DNA of 64,000 bases from Pteria penguin (lineage: Eukaryota; Mollusca; Bivalvia; Pterioida; Pteriidae), in assembly GCA_035048485.1 (NCBI GenBank), contig CM068590.1, positions 17,343,274 to 17,407,273 of the forward strand, written 5' to 3'. The position numbers were made by a program, and so were the translations under genes. The notes beneath the pieces are model-generated. The model ran no database searches, had not been told where the DNA came from, and was given only the letters and a program-made list of their open reading frames with translations. Every line of letters begins with the position of its first letter. Position 1 is the first letter of the stretch. Below are positions 31,465-44,221 of this stretch, piece by piece.

Positions 31465-34400
31465 ATTGTCCCCAGATGATTCGTCCACAATGAATAACAT
31501 AGTAATAACATAAACAGGTGATAATAACCGTTCAAACAACCAATTATGTCAGTGATATATACTGTCCACTGTGAGTTAATAGCACATCAAATTAATATTT
31601 AACAAAGAGGGTTCATAAAAATGTACTTATTATTATAAATTATCTTAACTTTAAATAAATTTGATGATCGGATACCCCAACTTTATTTTTATGACGATTT
31701 CTTGTGCTGTATACATGATATATTATTCAGGAAGGATGACAAAATATGTAATCAAAATTCATTTATTCATTAGTATCAACAGTGTATATTTTAAATACAT
31801 ACATTACAAAATGTCATTGTCATCATTGAAATATTCTCAGTTCATATACAGGAAGCATATAACATTACAATATAATATAATACATAATAAAGATTAGGAT
31901 CAGCACACAGTAATAAGTCACAAATGATAATTTCACAGATCACTATATCACAATAATTTTCCGGCGGCGTCCAAGAATGCTGATGTCTTCAGTTTTTTAT
32001 CTTCGTAGCTGTCCCAAAGTTCCTCGAGCTTCTGTTTCACCCTCCTATACGTCTGTCTCTGGTAGCGGGCGAGTTACTATTCATATACGAGGGTCACGGT
32101 GATGTCCATGGTATCAGCTTCTCGTTTCAGTGCAGTTACAAGTCTGTAAAAATGGAGGTTGTCACCGCCCGATCGCCCAATAAATCTGCGATGCCAACCT
32201 GAAATACAAAAGGAGAAAAAAATTATATGATGATAATAATGAATTTATTTTTTAATAATTTTATTTATAATTTTTTAATACATTTATTGAGGTTCAAGAT
32301 AAAGATTAGATCAAATATTAATTAGTATATGAATAGATGGTTATATTACCTTCTGTATCATTATTGGTACGCTTGGATTGCAGGAACACGCTCCACTGAT
32401 GCACACTCGATGCTAAGTTGTTGAGCCAGGTTGAGTTGATGTAGTCTAGTAGTTCCAATAGTTTGGGAGAGGTAATGGTCGATCTCAGGTTTTTAAATGT
32501 TGGCACGATGTGGGTCGCAGGAAGTAGTGGAAGAGTGAGAATCTGCCTGATGAATCTGTGAGTGGTCTTTCTCTGGTCGTATGTTGTCTTCAGTCCAATG
32601 GCTGCAACTTTCCTCATTACTGCTTGGCCCCAGTGGAATGAACAACCTCGAATAGATGCGCCTGGGTAGGTATAGGTCTGAATAGATCTCTGTACTGCAG
32701 CTTCAAAGTTCAGGATAAAGGCTTCCACGCGTCGGTTTGGTACAAGCTGGTTGATGTGACTAAATACCTGAAATGATAAATAAAAGCAATTTATTACAGG
32801 AACCTGGAAGAAAGACTTGCAGATAAACAAAGACAAATACACATGTAGTATTGTATGATTGATAACATTCTAAACTACAACTGATTTATGTATCACATTA
32901 TATAATTGGTTATTATACTTAGTTTATCTGAGAAATCTTTTAACTTATATACGTAGCTTTTATCTATTTATTAATTTACTATCTAACATAAATATACTTA
33001 CTGCATCATAATCCTTCTTCTGACGCCGTGACATCAAAACAAATAGTAGGGGTATCTGCTTCAGGCAGTTATCTTTCTGGATGAAGGCATGGATGGTGAA
33101 TAGTTGGACGAATGGCTGATGGATCACCTTGAAGGTCCCGTCGACATTCCACTGGCGTGCATCCTCTAGAAGTCGGAGTTGTGTCTTGCTGGCGAACTGG
33201 ATGTGTCTGGCCTCATCAACATGTAGGTCGCCCCTGAAAAATCCTCGTCGTCTAAGTATGAGTGGTCGATCTCCAAAGTCAGGTCGCTGGGTTCCAACGA
33301 ATGCATCTTCTGGCGGAGTCTGTTTATTGCACGGACAAGGTTAGTGGACTTTGGTAGGTTGAAGTCAGTGCTGGTTATCGTCTTTCGCATCTCCTCTTCT
33401 ACAATTTTGCTTGCAGATTGGTAGGGTCAGAGGAACCAGTGGTGAGGACGCTGGCGTAGATTTTCGTCTTCCGGGTCAGTCTTGGATCAGATTGATGGAC
33501 ATGGGGGTGAATGCCAGGAGAGAAGTGTTCGCCTCGCTGGGTGACGGATGCCTTACACCAAAGATTCTTGCCTCTCACGCTGCATGTTCAGTATGTCGAG
33601 TGCTGTGTTGACTTCTTAAAAGAAAAAATATATTTGTTAGGTTGCTGCAAAAGAAAACATGATTAAAAACAATACAACACTACAAATCAACATTAATTGC
33701 ATAACATATTGATATAAGACTTAAATTCCTTCTATTTATTTGTTCACAAAAATGTTCTTTGGGGTTATTTTTTATTATTACTATTATTATATTTTTGTCG
33801 TAATTCAGAATTGGAGGTTTTTAATTGATTTTTAATAATTAGATATTAGATAATTAGGTAGAAGCCTTATACCTTTTTCGTGTAAGAGTAACCATCGCTG
33901 CTTACGAGTTTGGTACATCGTCGTTTGGTACCATTCTAAACGATTTGGTAGGTGATAGGACTATCTTCCAGTAAGGTATCCTCTCGCATTACATCCTGTA
34001 GATCACTCTCGTTGGTAACTGGCGCATAGTCGATCTCTGCAGAGGCGTCAAAGGAGTCATTGACAATGGTGTCCTGGATAGCCTTTGGTATTGGTGGCGA
34101 AGTCGTCCTTGGTGGTGGCGAAGACGATTTTAGTGATGGCGAAGGCGTCCTTGGTAGTGGTGGCGAAGGCGTCCTTGGTAGTGGTGTAATGAGTTGTGTG
34201 GGTAGTGGCAAGTCTGAAGTCGCAAGTGGTATGTCAAGGACAGATGTTGGTGGTAGAGGGAAGTCATCGCTGCAGTCGTTGATGGTGGGGGTAGTGGTGG
34301 AGAAGATGGCGGTCTTGGCGTTGGTGACTTCAGGGTTGGTAGTGGTCTCCGTTGAGTAATGGGATGAAGTATGGTCTCAATGTCGTCAACAATATCTGGT

Positions 34401-35192
34401 CTCTCCGGAACACGGCTGGTAGAAGAACAGGTGGCACATTGGGAAGGGATGGTCAATTTACCTCAGTTGATGTCACGGTACTCTTGGAGTGTAATGTCGG
34501 TGCTACATAGTCTATGTTGCCATTGGAGACAAGAGTCGCATTCAAGAGCGTATTGCCCAGGTCGGATAGCCTTAAGACACAGTACACATCGAGAAGACAT
34601 AGCGAATGTGATGATGAGCAGTGACAGCAATGCCTTTTTATCATTTTGACATGGCTTGTGTAACAAACAACATCACTTTGATTTTATCTTTCGGTAAAAG
34701 GTATTCATCTTGATGTACAAATTTTGTATAATCATCACATCCTTAAATACAATAAATTATCATAACCTATCATCCCATGACCTATTAAGTAATTATCATC
34801 AACATTCTTCATTTCGATGATATGCGCTTGTCTCTAATTATCATCAACTATCATCACATGACCTATTTAACAATCATCTATTTAATACTTATTTTTAATA
34901 CTAATATTATGCAGTTAATATCGACGAATTTCCAAATAAATATGACAATAAGACCAAGTTTGAAAATATTATGCTTTTTAAAACTATTAGTCTATTGTAT
35001 ATGTCATTAATATCATATTTCAAATTTATCTTTGTCATAAGAATTTCTAAATCTATAACTAACACTTAACGCAATTAGAACTAAAGGTAAAGGCAATCGA
35101 TTTAATAGATCTAATCATATAATTACATTGTGGACGAGTAAATAAGGGTATTGTGGACGAAACAACTAGTGGACGAATGATCTGGGGACAAT
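31465..35192 (-). mobile_element. Mutator-like (MULE) DNA transposon, 3.7 kb, in intron of gene 2
   Basis: The ends form an inverted pair: 31465-31488 and 35169-35192 match in reverse complement at 23 of 24 bases (ATTGTCCCCAGAT.ATTCG then TCCAC). Further CGTCCAC copies lie just outside the left end (31410-31435) and inside the right end (35128-35165), so the exact termini are uncertain and no target-site duplication was found. Between them lies a multi-exon MULE transposase gene, read on the minus strand. The element explains most of the unusual length of gene 2's intron. Confidence 0.75.
31948..34600 (-). pseudogene. MULE transposase gene, multiply broken
   Basis: Order from the 5' end: an ATG at 34600 and a PHD-like Cys/His cluster (CVLC, CDSC, HRLC, CATC); a Pro/Ser-rich linker; a FLYWCH-type zinc finger (NGTKRR, SDGYSYT, then NLWCKASVTQ and HPHVH at about 33930-33520); NLVRAINRLRQK; RGDLHVDEARHIQFAS; WNVDGTFKV with the first catalytic Asp; GCSFHWGQAV; TNNDTEGWHRR; and a C-terminal LARYQRQTYRRVKQ helix. 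Visible introns are 33001-32768 and 32349-32199, plus one near 33870-33612. Lesions: TGA 34463, a frame change near 34280, TAG 33936, TGA 33588 (Trp of the zinc finger), a one-base loss in the A run at 33237-33241, the second catalytic Asp replaced by Asn (32708-32710), and TAG-TAA at 32074-32079. It is dead. Homopolymer errors could explain a frameshift but not all stops. Confidence 0.8.
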
Positions 35193-35885
35193 ATATATGT
35201 ATATATATATATATATATATATGCACAAATCAACACATGAAGGAGACAAGGACACTAAGTCAAATTATCCCATTCACTGTATGAAATGCTGTTGAACTGA
35301 AACTCAGGTGTTGTAAATGCACATGAACAATTGTCTGTATGTATATATAACATCAAATCAAACATAGTCAAAAAGGTCAGGATAAAGAACATAAACAAAA
35401 ACAGTCAAAAAGGTCAAGATAAGAAACATAAAAGAAAGATATAATAATTCTATGATAAACTTATGGATTCTAGACATAAAACATTAGGGGTTTTTTTAAG
35501 ACTTTGACGATATTGTACTTAATTTCCATTCCTTGACTGCACTACTTTTAAGATTAGTGTAAACCAGTTATGCACACCAATTTAGTGACAATTGTCATCC
35601 CAATTTGCCGCCGTATAAGTCTGTACCGCAACTACATTACAATCCAGTGTTTATATAATATTTTTTCATGCCCTTATTCTTTATTGCATTTAAGTAATTC
35701 ACTCTATACTTATTCCTTTTGCAGTGTGGAGCTCGCAAACAAAGTCCCCGAGGATGGTTGATGTAAGTGGTATTACACCCTCTTTCCTGATGTTTTGTGG
35801 CTGGGGCACTTTCTACACAGTGTTTGTTCACATTCATATATATATGCAGTGCTGACTTTATTTTTGTTGTTTCGTCTGTATTTCA
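35193..35885. other. AT microsatellite and non-coding sequence
   Basis: An AT run at 35193-35222 lies directly against the MULE end. The rest of the interval has no supported feature. Confidence 0.45.
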
Positions 35886-35887
35886 TG

Positions 35888-36050
35888 ACATTCACGGCGG
35901 GTGTAGCTAGCCAAACAGGAGAGGGTCACTCCTCCCGGGCACCTGGTCTCGCCTCTGAATTTCCGCGATCCATGTTTATCCACAGTGGTACTTTGATGTT
36001 AGTGCCATAGTCATGTGACACCATTTAGTTTCGTATTTTACATTCATATA
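35888..36050 (+). mobile_element. Penelope-like 3' tail (plus strand) with hairpin motif
   Basis: It reads CGGCGGGTGTAGCTAGCC, AACAGGAG-N7-CTCCT, CCCGGGCACCTGGTCTCGCC and then a region shared in inverse with 26870-26940. A tail-only insertion within the gene 2 intron, between exon A and the MULE. Confidence 0.65.
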
Positions 36051-36166
36051 CAACTGGGTCTTATGTCTTTTGCTCTTTCTTTAATGACTAATTTTTCTTA
36101 GTCAAAAACAGCATTATTTAACCTACACATTACACAAACAATATCCAGAATTAATCGTGTACATAC

Positions 36167-36457
36167 CTCATTTGGATACACATGTAATACTTTGTCATAT
36201 AATTTGTCCAACACAGAGCCTAGTTCTTCTCTAAATATAGTTATGAGGTTTCGCCTACTCTGATCGTTTGTCGCTCTTCTAATGAGGAAAAATAAACATT
36301 CGAATTTCTGATGACCCTCTTCAAAGATTTGAACCGTACATTCCTTTCTAAGGAGTTCATCGTCCGTAGACCGCTCTAAATGTTCTTGAAATGTGCTTTG
36401 GCTTTGGCGAATCTGTTGTATTCTATTTCTCCTCACACATAATCTCACCATATCATG
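36167..36457 (-). CDS. helical family gene 2, exon A
   Basis: Acceptor TTTTTTCGCAG ends at 36458. The exon reads HDMVRLCVRRNRIQQIRQ and runs 97 codons to donor GAG|GTATGT after VYPNE. Shared family features: IRQxQ, acidic DDE at about residue 32 of the exon, QIFEE, hydrophobic FECLFFLI, NDQSRRN and LDKLYDK. Joined in phase 0 to exon B at 31205. If translation starts at the ATG in this exon (36451) the product is 196 residues; starting in the small upstream exon gives 210. No signal peptide or known domain. Predicted helical, with roughly balanced acidic and basic residues. Confidence 0.7.
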
Positions 36458-36526
36458 CTGCGAAAAAACAAGTACAAATTTTATAGTATTGGATAGTGTA
36501 TGACGATCGAAGAACAAAATACTTAC

Positions 36527-36562
36527 CGATTCATGTTTTAGTCTCCTGCACTTAATGCACAT
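36527..36562 (-). CDS. helical family gene 2, possible 12-codon first exon
   Basis: An ATG at 36562 opens MCIKCRRLKHES and ends at a consensus donor TCG|GTAAGT. A 69 bp intron separates it from exon A, in phase 0. An in-frame TAA lies just upstream, so this ATG would be the first. Gene 3 instead has an in-frame TAG within exon A before its ATG, so this short leader is not conserved in the family. It could equally be a 5' UTR exon with the true start at 36451. Confidence 0.45.
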
Positions 36563-36579
36563 TTTCACCAATTCACTGA

Positions 36580-37175
36580 TATTTTATAAGTCCACAATAT
36601 ATGTACAGCCTGACTATTTACCAAAATGGCCCTTAATGAAGCGACAAAGTCTTCTCATAACAGAATTGTGCCAGACGGAATGATGCTACACGAATTTTAA
36701 TGTCCTCAACATTACCTTCTATATATAAGATACATGTACCAAACTAATCAAGGAAAAACATTTATAAACTACATGCGATAACGTTTTCAAATTGTTGTTG
36801 AGCTTTTTTATGACAAGAGTAACATTATATGTGAATGTCCTTATCAATAGAGTCCCATGGAACAGCTGAAATAGTATATTCCGAACACTCTGATACAAAC
36901 AACAAGTACAGTAAGGATAAATGTGCTTGTGACAAAATATTCCAAAATATGGTCTTGCCATAAAGTTTTCCATCAGATTGTTGACATTTCAATTGGCTTT
37001 CATAATTGTACTTATACAAAATACATTCAGTCATGCTCTCATTTCAATTCAATTCAGCAGTGAAATCTTCAAACCAAAAGGCATTCCAAATCAGCAAAAA
37101 TGGAAAATAAAAGCCCCCCCCCCCCTTTCCTCAAATAAAAAAGAACACTTATTAAGAAGCATAAGTGAACACCTA
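36580..37175. other. upstream region of gene 2, non-coding
   Basis: Likely contains the gene 2 promoter. I see no clear TATA box or CpG cluster. A C run ('cccccccccc') lies near 37115. Confidence 0.35.
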
Positions 37176-37179
37176 ACAG

Positions 37180-37365
37180 TAACAAACACAGAAGTGCCGA
37201 TTTGTTAACCGCATCTCGTCGGTAATAAAAGGACATTATCGTATATATTGTCATATTCAGATAAAAGCGAACCCAAAATTAATTTGAGATGATACCAGGT
37301 TCCTGGGAGGAGTAAGCGTCCCTGTTTGCATACATCACCCGTCGCAAAAGTTCTGCAAGAGAGTG
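37180..37365 (-). mobile_element. Penelope-like 3' tail with hairpin motif
   Basis: This shares 'ttgttaaccgcatctcgt', 'tatattgtcatattcagataaaagcgaa' and 'gataccaggttcctgggaggag', followed by 'taagcgtccctgtttgcat', with the other tails. A non-coding, tail-only copy. Confidence 0.65.
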
Positions 37366-38090
37366 AAGTGATACAAAACTTTTATAGATCAACAATTTTA
37401 TGACATGAGTTTAAGTGTACTTATCGTATAAGTTTTGATAAGGGATGAGGGATCCTGGTTTAAAGTTTTAAATGATTACATGTAGATACAATAAATTTGA
37501 GTATCGGACATAAGAAAATTTTGCCTTTCTTTTTACTTTTTGAGGAATGATAATTGGTGAATACTACTTCTAAAGTACATTGCTACACGGAATATTTAAT
37601 TTCTGAGCAAGCTTAAGACCTAAACAGATTTTGTGGGCCACTTAGTGGAGAGAACAATAAAATGTTGTTTGTAGGGATTTTGTGCATTTCAGGAATTAAA
37701 ACATAAATGGGGCATGCCAAAGTCTAATTTATTTGTTTCAAGATACCAAACGTAGTGAGAACATATTTATGGTCGTCAATCACTCATTTGAAAAGGTTGT
37801 AGGAGCATAAGTAAGAATTTCTGGATCCAAATCGAATACTAATTCTATCTATTCTAGACTGCCAAAGTAATATTTCTTACATGTAAACTTGTGGTTACTG
37901 GAAGCTTTATCTGATATACCGCTCTTGGGGAAAGGTGTGTTCTTTTATTACATCAACATCTTTGAAAACAGATTTGAACCTAGTTTTAAAATAACATTTT
38001 TATCCCAGCAACACTCCCGTGGATTTGGTCTATTCTGAAAGAGTGTACGTTCATGCATTCTCTTTCTTTGTCCATCGTTTTGAATAATTC

Positions 38091-38402
38091 TCACAAGAAT
38101 TCGCGAGTTTTACGAAATTTTGATGTTTTGAAAGACCTAGGCTCCATGTACTTCGGACTATTTTGTAAAAGTTGTGTCCACTTGGCGTTCTTGACGGTAA
38201 CAACATAGCAGCAAGGAGAATATTTGAAATTAAATGAGAAGCATTTCAATTCAATTTCGCACACCGATACATTGAAAACGTTCTGTTCCTTAAGAATCCA
38301 ATATTTCAATATTACCTTGGCAAAATATTTACTACTGAACTTGAGATCAAGAGCGTAGAATATCTGCTTCATGTATAAAATTAGTCTTACCTCTTCCAAC
38401 AT
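38091..38402 (-). CDS. unclassified open frame, about 104 codons
   Basis: A minus-strand frame with an internal ATG near 38402 (after a TTG-led start at 38411). It contains FYALDLKFSSKYFAKVILKYWILKEQNVFNVSVCEIELKCFSF in short order and ends near REFL*. It is longer than expected by chance here and has mixed composition, but I recognise no domain. No splice sites or neighbours help. It may be part of an old retroelement ORF. Confidence 0.2.
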   Translation of the reverse strand: MLEEVRLILYMKQIFYALDLKFSSKYFAKVILKYWILKEQNVFNVSVCEIELKCFSFNFKYSPCCYVVTVKNAKWTQLLQNSPKYMEPRSFKTSKFRKTREFL

Positions 38403-38520
38403 CCATATCAATTTTTCTCCTTTTTGAGTTTCAACATCCCATCCTAGCCTGCCTTTAGCTATATACCTTCACACTTTAAGGGCTATGTAAAAGCATGTTC
38501 CACTTATGGGAGTTTCGTTC

Positions 38521-38785
38521 TGATTGATTATTGTTTTATATCATTTTACAATTATTTCACGTATATGGTGACGCCATCTGCCCGATGTATTTCATAGAGA
38601 TTTATACTTATATAACGGACCCACATCGAGCAAGTGGAGATCTTTTATCTGCCAAGCCTTCCGTGGCGTGAGATCTCGGTTTTTTACGGACTCATCTGAA
38701 AGACATCGGTGTGCCCACAGCAAAAGTCGAACCGGGGAACTTTCGGTCACTAGCCTAACATCCCATCCACTGACCCACACAAAGG
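38521..38785 (-). mobile_element. tRNA-headed SINE, family A, diverged
   Basis: The plus strand begins 'tgattgattattgtttta.atca' and ends 'tagcctaacatcccatccactgacccacac', the inverse of a tRNA-like head. The body keeps 'tttcacgtatatggtgacgccatctgcc' and 'ggtttttta.ggactcat.tgaaagaca'. Many substitutions indicate an older copy. Confidence 0.7.
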
Positions 38786-38989
38786 CCAGTTCTGAAGGCA
38801 ATGTCACTAGCAGATACATTACTCATACAGGAAGCGAACAAGATCGTCAATTAGGAAACTTCAAGTCCCCCATTCCAGAATGTATAATTTTTTGCTGGAT
38901 CACGTTCGTGTACAGTGACGTTCTTTTTATGATCTGCAAAGTTTTACTCATATTACTTTACCATCGAAAGCCAAGTGTTCCGAAGGAAT

Positions 38990-39060
38990 TTCTACCCGGG
39001 ATGAGCCCCCGGGAGAGATGCTCACTCCCCAGTTGTTTTGCTCAGACCACACCACCATAA
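38990..39060 (-). mobile_element. Penelope-like tail fragment, degenerate
   Basis: The plus strand reads 'ctacccgggatgagcccccgggagagatgctcactcccc', followed by a Thr-rich 'accacaccacc' section. It resembles the tail hairpin region of clade II copies but is too short for certainty. Confidence 0.4.
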
Positions 39061-39069
39061 TGCAAAGTG

Positions 39070-40370
39070 TTTTCCTGAATGTTGAATATCGTACATCCAG
39101 TGGTACTCCTTAGAATTTATAACTCAAAACAGTTTTCTACACCTGCACCTCCTTTAAAAGCATGACCTTATGACCGTAAATATTCACTTCTCACTTGTGA
39201 GCAATACACTAAGTTTAAACCTCGATGTACAACTAAATAATACGCTTGGAAATACCATCGTCAAATCATTCATCTATAGAATGACTTTAAAAAAATATGA
39301 ATTTCCGAGTTCAAATTCGTCACTGGAAATTATTACTAGCTATTCACAGATTTAAAATTTCAAAACTTTTCTTATTTTCTTTAAAGCATGCAATACTTTG
39401 CAGCTTTCATGCACAAATCGTAAATAAACATATATTTTAATATATAATATGCATACAGTTTGTGTTGATTACTATTCAGACCATTTTTACCTCCGAAATC
39501 AATACTGTTTAACATTGACAGAACCTTCTTTTAAGAAGTTGTGTATGTGAAAAAATCACCACAATTCTGCAAAATGCAAAGGATTAATAGGAGTCATAGA
39601 AAAATCATAGGATTCAAATAGAAAGGCAACTCGAATGAACAAGTAACTACAGAGGAAACTTAGAATACACTGATGATGAATTTAAAATTGGAAACACATT
39701 CATGCAACCTTGCCAAAAGGCAATACCTATTTCTCTATGAGAGGAAATTTGTCAGAATATACATCAGGCAACACACACAATAAGTAATCAGAAGAAGCAT
39801 GTTGCCATATAGGCTAGAGAAATGTTATGATACACGCTCCAGTAAAGAGTTAAGAAAGAATAGAATGATAAAATAGCATACTGATTTTAACTTCGCATTC
39901 AACTGTTTCGTGTCATATTGCGATGTGGAAGTCAAGTATGCCTATATATAAACCGATCTGTACACAGCTCCTGCGATGTCTTAGGTCTTAAATAAACTGC
40001 GTCATACTAACTGTTAATCACGTTATGTTATGATGAATGAAACTTGCACATATTCACAATTAGTCATAATTAACATATTGGAAATTATCACGTAGTTATT
40101 TATAGAATGAAGATAACCACATAGGATATTAGGGGATTTTAAATATGAATCTACTTTTCAAAGCTCTATTTTGAACTAAATACCACATGACCACATTTCT
40201 TTTTCATTCAAATACTTTAAATGCATACTGGCTTTTAAATCATATTTTAAAAGTTATTGTATGTGTCCATCTATCTTAACACGTATATATTTACAGTGTT
40301 TTAAAGGTTAAAAATCATTTGCCTTAAACTTAGCAATCAGCATCTGTAAATACTATAATAATTTCCTTAA
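39070..40370. other. non-coding stretch
   Basis: No gene supported. One copy of the diverged 'attatcacgtagttatttatagaatgaagataaccac' repeat occurs at 40083-40140 (see findings). Confidence 0.4.
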
Positions 40371-40374
40371 AGTA

Positions 40375-40535
40375 AAAACCAAAGAAGTACCGAAAGATTT
40401 ACCATATCTCGTTTCCAGGAAATTGAATGACAATATGGTGTACAATGCCATATTCCGACAAATGGAAACCCGAATTATACTGAGGTGAGACCAAGCGCCC
40501 GAAGGTCTTCTGCTTGCATGTAGGAGACAATGACA
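40375..40535 (-). mobile_element. Penelope-like 3' tail, degenerate
   Basis: It carries 'aagtaccgaaagatttaccatatctcg', 'tgtacaatgccatattccgacaaatggaa' and 'gaggtgagaccaagcgcccg', followed by 'cttctgcttgcat'. A tail-only copy. Confidence 0.6.
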
Positions 40536-40539
40536 ATAA

Positions 40540-43500
40540 ATCAAATTATCCCATCTGTGGGATGCTATAAAATGCTGAAAATCCGGTGTCGGAAATGCAC
40601 GTGAAAAAATGTTTGTACGTATACATATAAGCTCATTTCATGTATTGTCAAAAAGTTCAAGACGGTTAGTTGATATGCTCAGATCCCAAAATGTCGGTTA
40701 ACATTCTTGAAAGGGGGATCTCAAATTGTTCATATCCCTATATCTACCATAGAACTTCCTTATATCGACCAATACTATGCTTACAAAGGGTTTCTTCTCA
40801 GCGATCAGTACATGTACACACAAATATATAATGACGAGTAGCAAAATATCCGTATGTACATGATATTTCATTATCTAGGTTGTGCACTGTAGTAAAATAC
40901 AATATGATTCATATTAATTGTCTCTATCCTCGTTTATAAGAAAATTCTGATATATTTTCAACCAAATTTCCCTAAGTTTCTTCAGTATATTGTAATAGTA
41001 TGGGACTGGAAATGTAGAGTGCACACATAAAAATCAAGAGGAATAATTCATAATTCGAACCATACAAATGTTTTGGATAGCAATAACTTATCAGTGGTTA
41101 AGATTTATCATGAATCACATATTGTCATTCAACTTTCTCATCACAAATAAACTTCATACTCTAGTCTGTACGTTCAGAAATAAATGGCAAAATACAAACT
41201 TTGAAGCACAGCATATCCATGAAGTAGGAATTGCAACAAAAGTTAATATTGTACATTTACATTTACAGCCATTTTCTTTACCATCACTGGTATCAGTGCA
41301 TTTTACATGAATTCATCTAATCAGATAAGATAATAAGCGTTATGCCTACTTCCATATCGCATGGCTTTAAAATAAGGTAAATACAGAACTTAGCGTGATG
41401 AGATTTCATGCTATAATGGGTAACAATCTTATCAATGGAATAGGCATAGTTGCAAACAAGTGCTATCATGCACGTACCGTTTAAACTGTCAATAAATATT
41501 TGATTTCTACTTGGAAGGGTTCTAGAAATACATTTACTCTTTCAAAACAATGCTTGATACAACTAATATAAGACTTACAAAAGCACGTTAAGAGATACAT
41601 ATAAAAGGTCATCCAAATATACCAAAAAAACCCCAAAAACAAAAACAGGAATATGCAAATACACTGATTAATATCAAAATAATTCTATACTTATAAATGC
41701 ATCTGACCTAAGTAACAAAACAACTCGTATATTCAACTATTCAATCTATAACTGCATAAGATACACCTGTTTCTGGGAAATAATTGTAATATACAACTAT
41801 TTTTATATCATATATATTTTTAAACTACAGTGGGTTTTCCCGGGATCAAGGGTCATAGCTCGTGAGAATTTGAACACCTCCGCCTTTCTAAATTTGTCCA
41901 AAATTTACAAAACTTGATTATTTTTCTATATCAGAAGGTGCTATGGTGTTGTTGAAACCCTTTCAATCACAAACGAGGGAGGGGTGTTGAAAAACAACTC
42001 AGTTTGCTTTAGGGAGGATGTTGAAATCCTCGATTTGCCACAAAAAGGGAGTATTTCATATACTTCATATTCTAGTTGTTCGTAACTCAATAATTGAAAA
42101 AGAAAGTTAAAAGCTGTACTTACCAGACATATATACTTCAATTAACTGAGTGATATAAAGTATGTAAAATTTTCTAAAACTAAGGATTATCTCCCTCATG
42201 CATAACCCTGTCCTTAGATGAGTTCTCTGGCTCTTATTCTTATGTCAATTAGGTAATGCGCTTGTTCTTCATATATCTACATTTTAAATTTCTACAATTT
42301 ATGCACCGTGGGCCTATGTGATCATTTTACATGGATTCAAAATCGTGGGAATAATGGAGCAAATCGCTCAGAAAACTGTCAGAAAATATGCCAAACATTT
42401 GTTTTACAGATTTTCTAAATTTTTTAATTTACCTACGTGCCATAAATCTACTGGAAATAATTGATGTTTATTGTAAAGTATTGGACTGAAAAATACATTC
42501 TACCACCTCTATTTACTCCCCTCCCCCAATTTATTAAATGTATTATATCTGACCTTCGTTCCAATAACCAACCAACAACGACACACTACAGTTAAGTTCC
42601 CAAATCAGTGAAATATGCCAAATACAATATTTCTTAACTGAACATTTTAAGATATTTTAAAACTTCATTATGCTGCCAAATTGATAAACTAGATAACACA
42701 ATTTAGAATTATAAATTCATATATCACATACAATAATCCAGGTAATAGACATTTATTTTATTATTTCAAGGGACCGTCTGATTGAGAAATTGACAGCTTT
42801 CATTAACCAAGCAAACAACTTACTGTTTAGAGAATATGCATCTACATTACTGTTATCAATTAACAAAATATTATAACCCTTTAATATCGATGTTCCGATA
42901 TTATGAGTAAATTTGGGTTTCCCTGTAGTGTTTATCATGCTTACACTGAGTCACCTAGAATTGGGGGGAGGGGGCACTATCAAATGAGAAAAGAAATAAA
43001 GAGAAAGGAAATATACATCTGATCTTCAAATATAATATATGTATCTAACGGAGTTACAAGATATCTTGAAAGACATAATATATGGAAAGACAAAACTGAA
43101 CAAGATAAGAATAAATAATTGACATGATATAAAAATACCATTGATGGTAAAATATAAACTGGGTAATGCTCTCGAACACCGATATCGAATTGATGTAAAT
43201 CAAGTGCAGTACTCAAAGCAATAAAGTTTCACATCAGTCCTCCACTCTTATGATATATAATCAATATTATCTAAAGTCACATATGTCTTTTGACATTACA
43301 AAATCGTGACATATAACAAGGACAAAAGTTACATCTTTTTCTTTAGCCTTGGATATATACATAAATATTCTGCACTCGATTTAATACTTCCGATGGATTG
43401 ACGCATCCTAGGTTCTAAGTTTCAATCAATGTTGAGCAACTGAAGAGGCTTTATCTTAGTGTAAACTCTGTATTCTAAGCTGATGTCATTTCTAAGTCAC

Positions 43501-43735
43501 GATATGTGATTATTATGGAAATTAGAAGTTTTTAAGTTAATTTTTGTATTTATAAGATAGCATTAAAACTGTCATTTCAACTTTTATCACAATGAATGGT
43601 CACAAACTATATTAATAATCGGATCATTTTTAGAAACAAAACAATCAGAAAAAAGGGGTGAGAAACGATATTAGGAATGAATGTAACATCTGCAACGTTG
43701 GCATGTTTCACAACGTAATTTTTGAACAGCGATTG
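40540..43735. other. non-coding stretch
   Basis: About 3.2 kb of AT-rich DNA. Short frames (41068, 41941, 42753 and 42980 among others) show no family features. A G/C-rich run 'ggggggagggggc' at 42963 is the only compositional oddity. Confidence 0.4.
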
Positions 43736-43739
43736 TTAC

Positions 43740-44170
43740 ATGTTGCGTCACTTGCACATGTCTAGTTGAGTCATTGATTGGCTATAGGAAATAAATGCAA
43801 ATCCAATCCACCAAAAATTATCAGAAGATTTTAATAGATTGAAAAGAACCACTAAAGATCATAGGTATTTTTCAAATGTTCATATGTCTATAATGAAAGC
43901 AGCTTTCCCTACTGAATACTTGACATCCACATTAATGAGTAAGTAAACTATTTTATTAGCATACTTTGCAATACATATTTGCATATTATATTTCGGTCAA
44001 CCTACATGTGTAAACTGAAAGTACATTTATAATGATTCCAAGTTTAAAAATAATACTAACCTATGATTTACCTAAATCTCCATCATTCAGCATCTGCAAA
44101 TGTTTAAGAAGGGAATTCTATTTGTACTTTGCTTTATTTAATGAGAGATTGTAACAGAAATTTAATTTAA
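43740..44170 (+). repeat. local duplication, copy 1 (partner 49060-49460)
   Basis: This shares long diverged stretches with 49060-49460: 'aatagattgaaaagaaccactaa.gatcataggtatttttcaaatgtt.atatgtcta.aatgaaagcagctttt', and 'actaacctatgattt.ccta.atct.catcattca.catctgcaaatgttt'. Same orientation, about 5.3 kb apart. A direct segmental duplication. Confidence 0.7.
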
Positions 44171-44221
44171 GTATTTCTCGTGTTTTATTTCATAACAAAT
44201 GTATAAACGAGAAAAGAGAAA

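Noticed and set aside
33129..34359. Plus-strand open frames of 66-99 codons
   Set aside because: They are antisense shadows of the MULE transposase exons on the minus strand.
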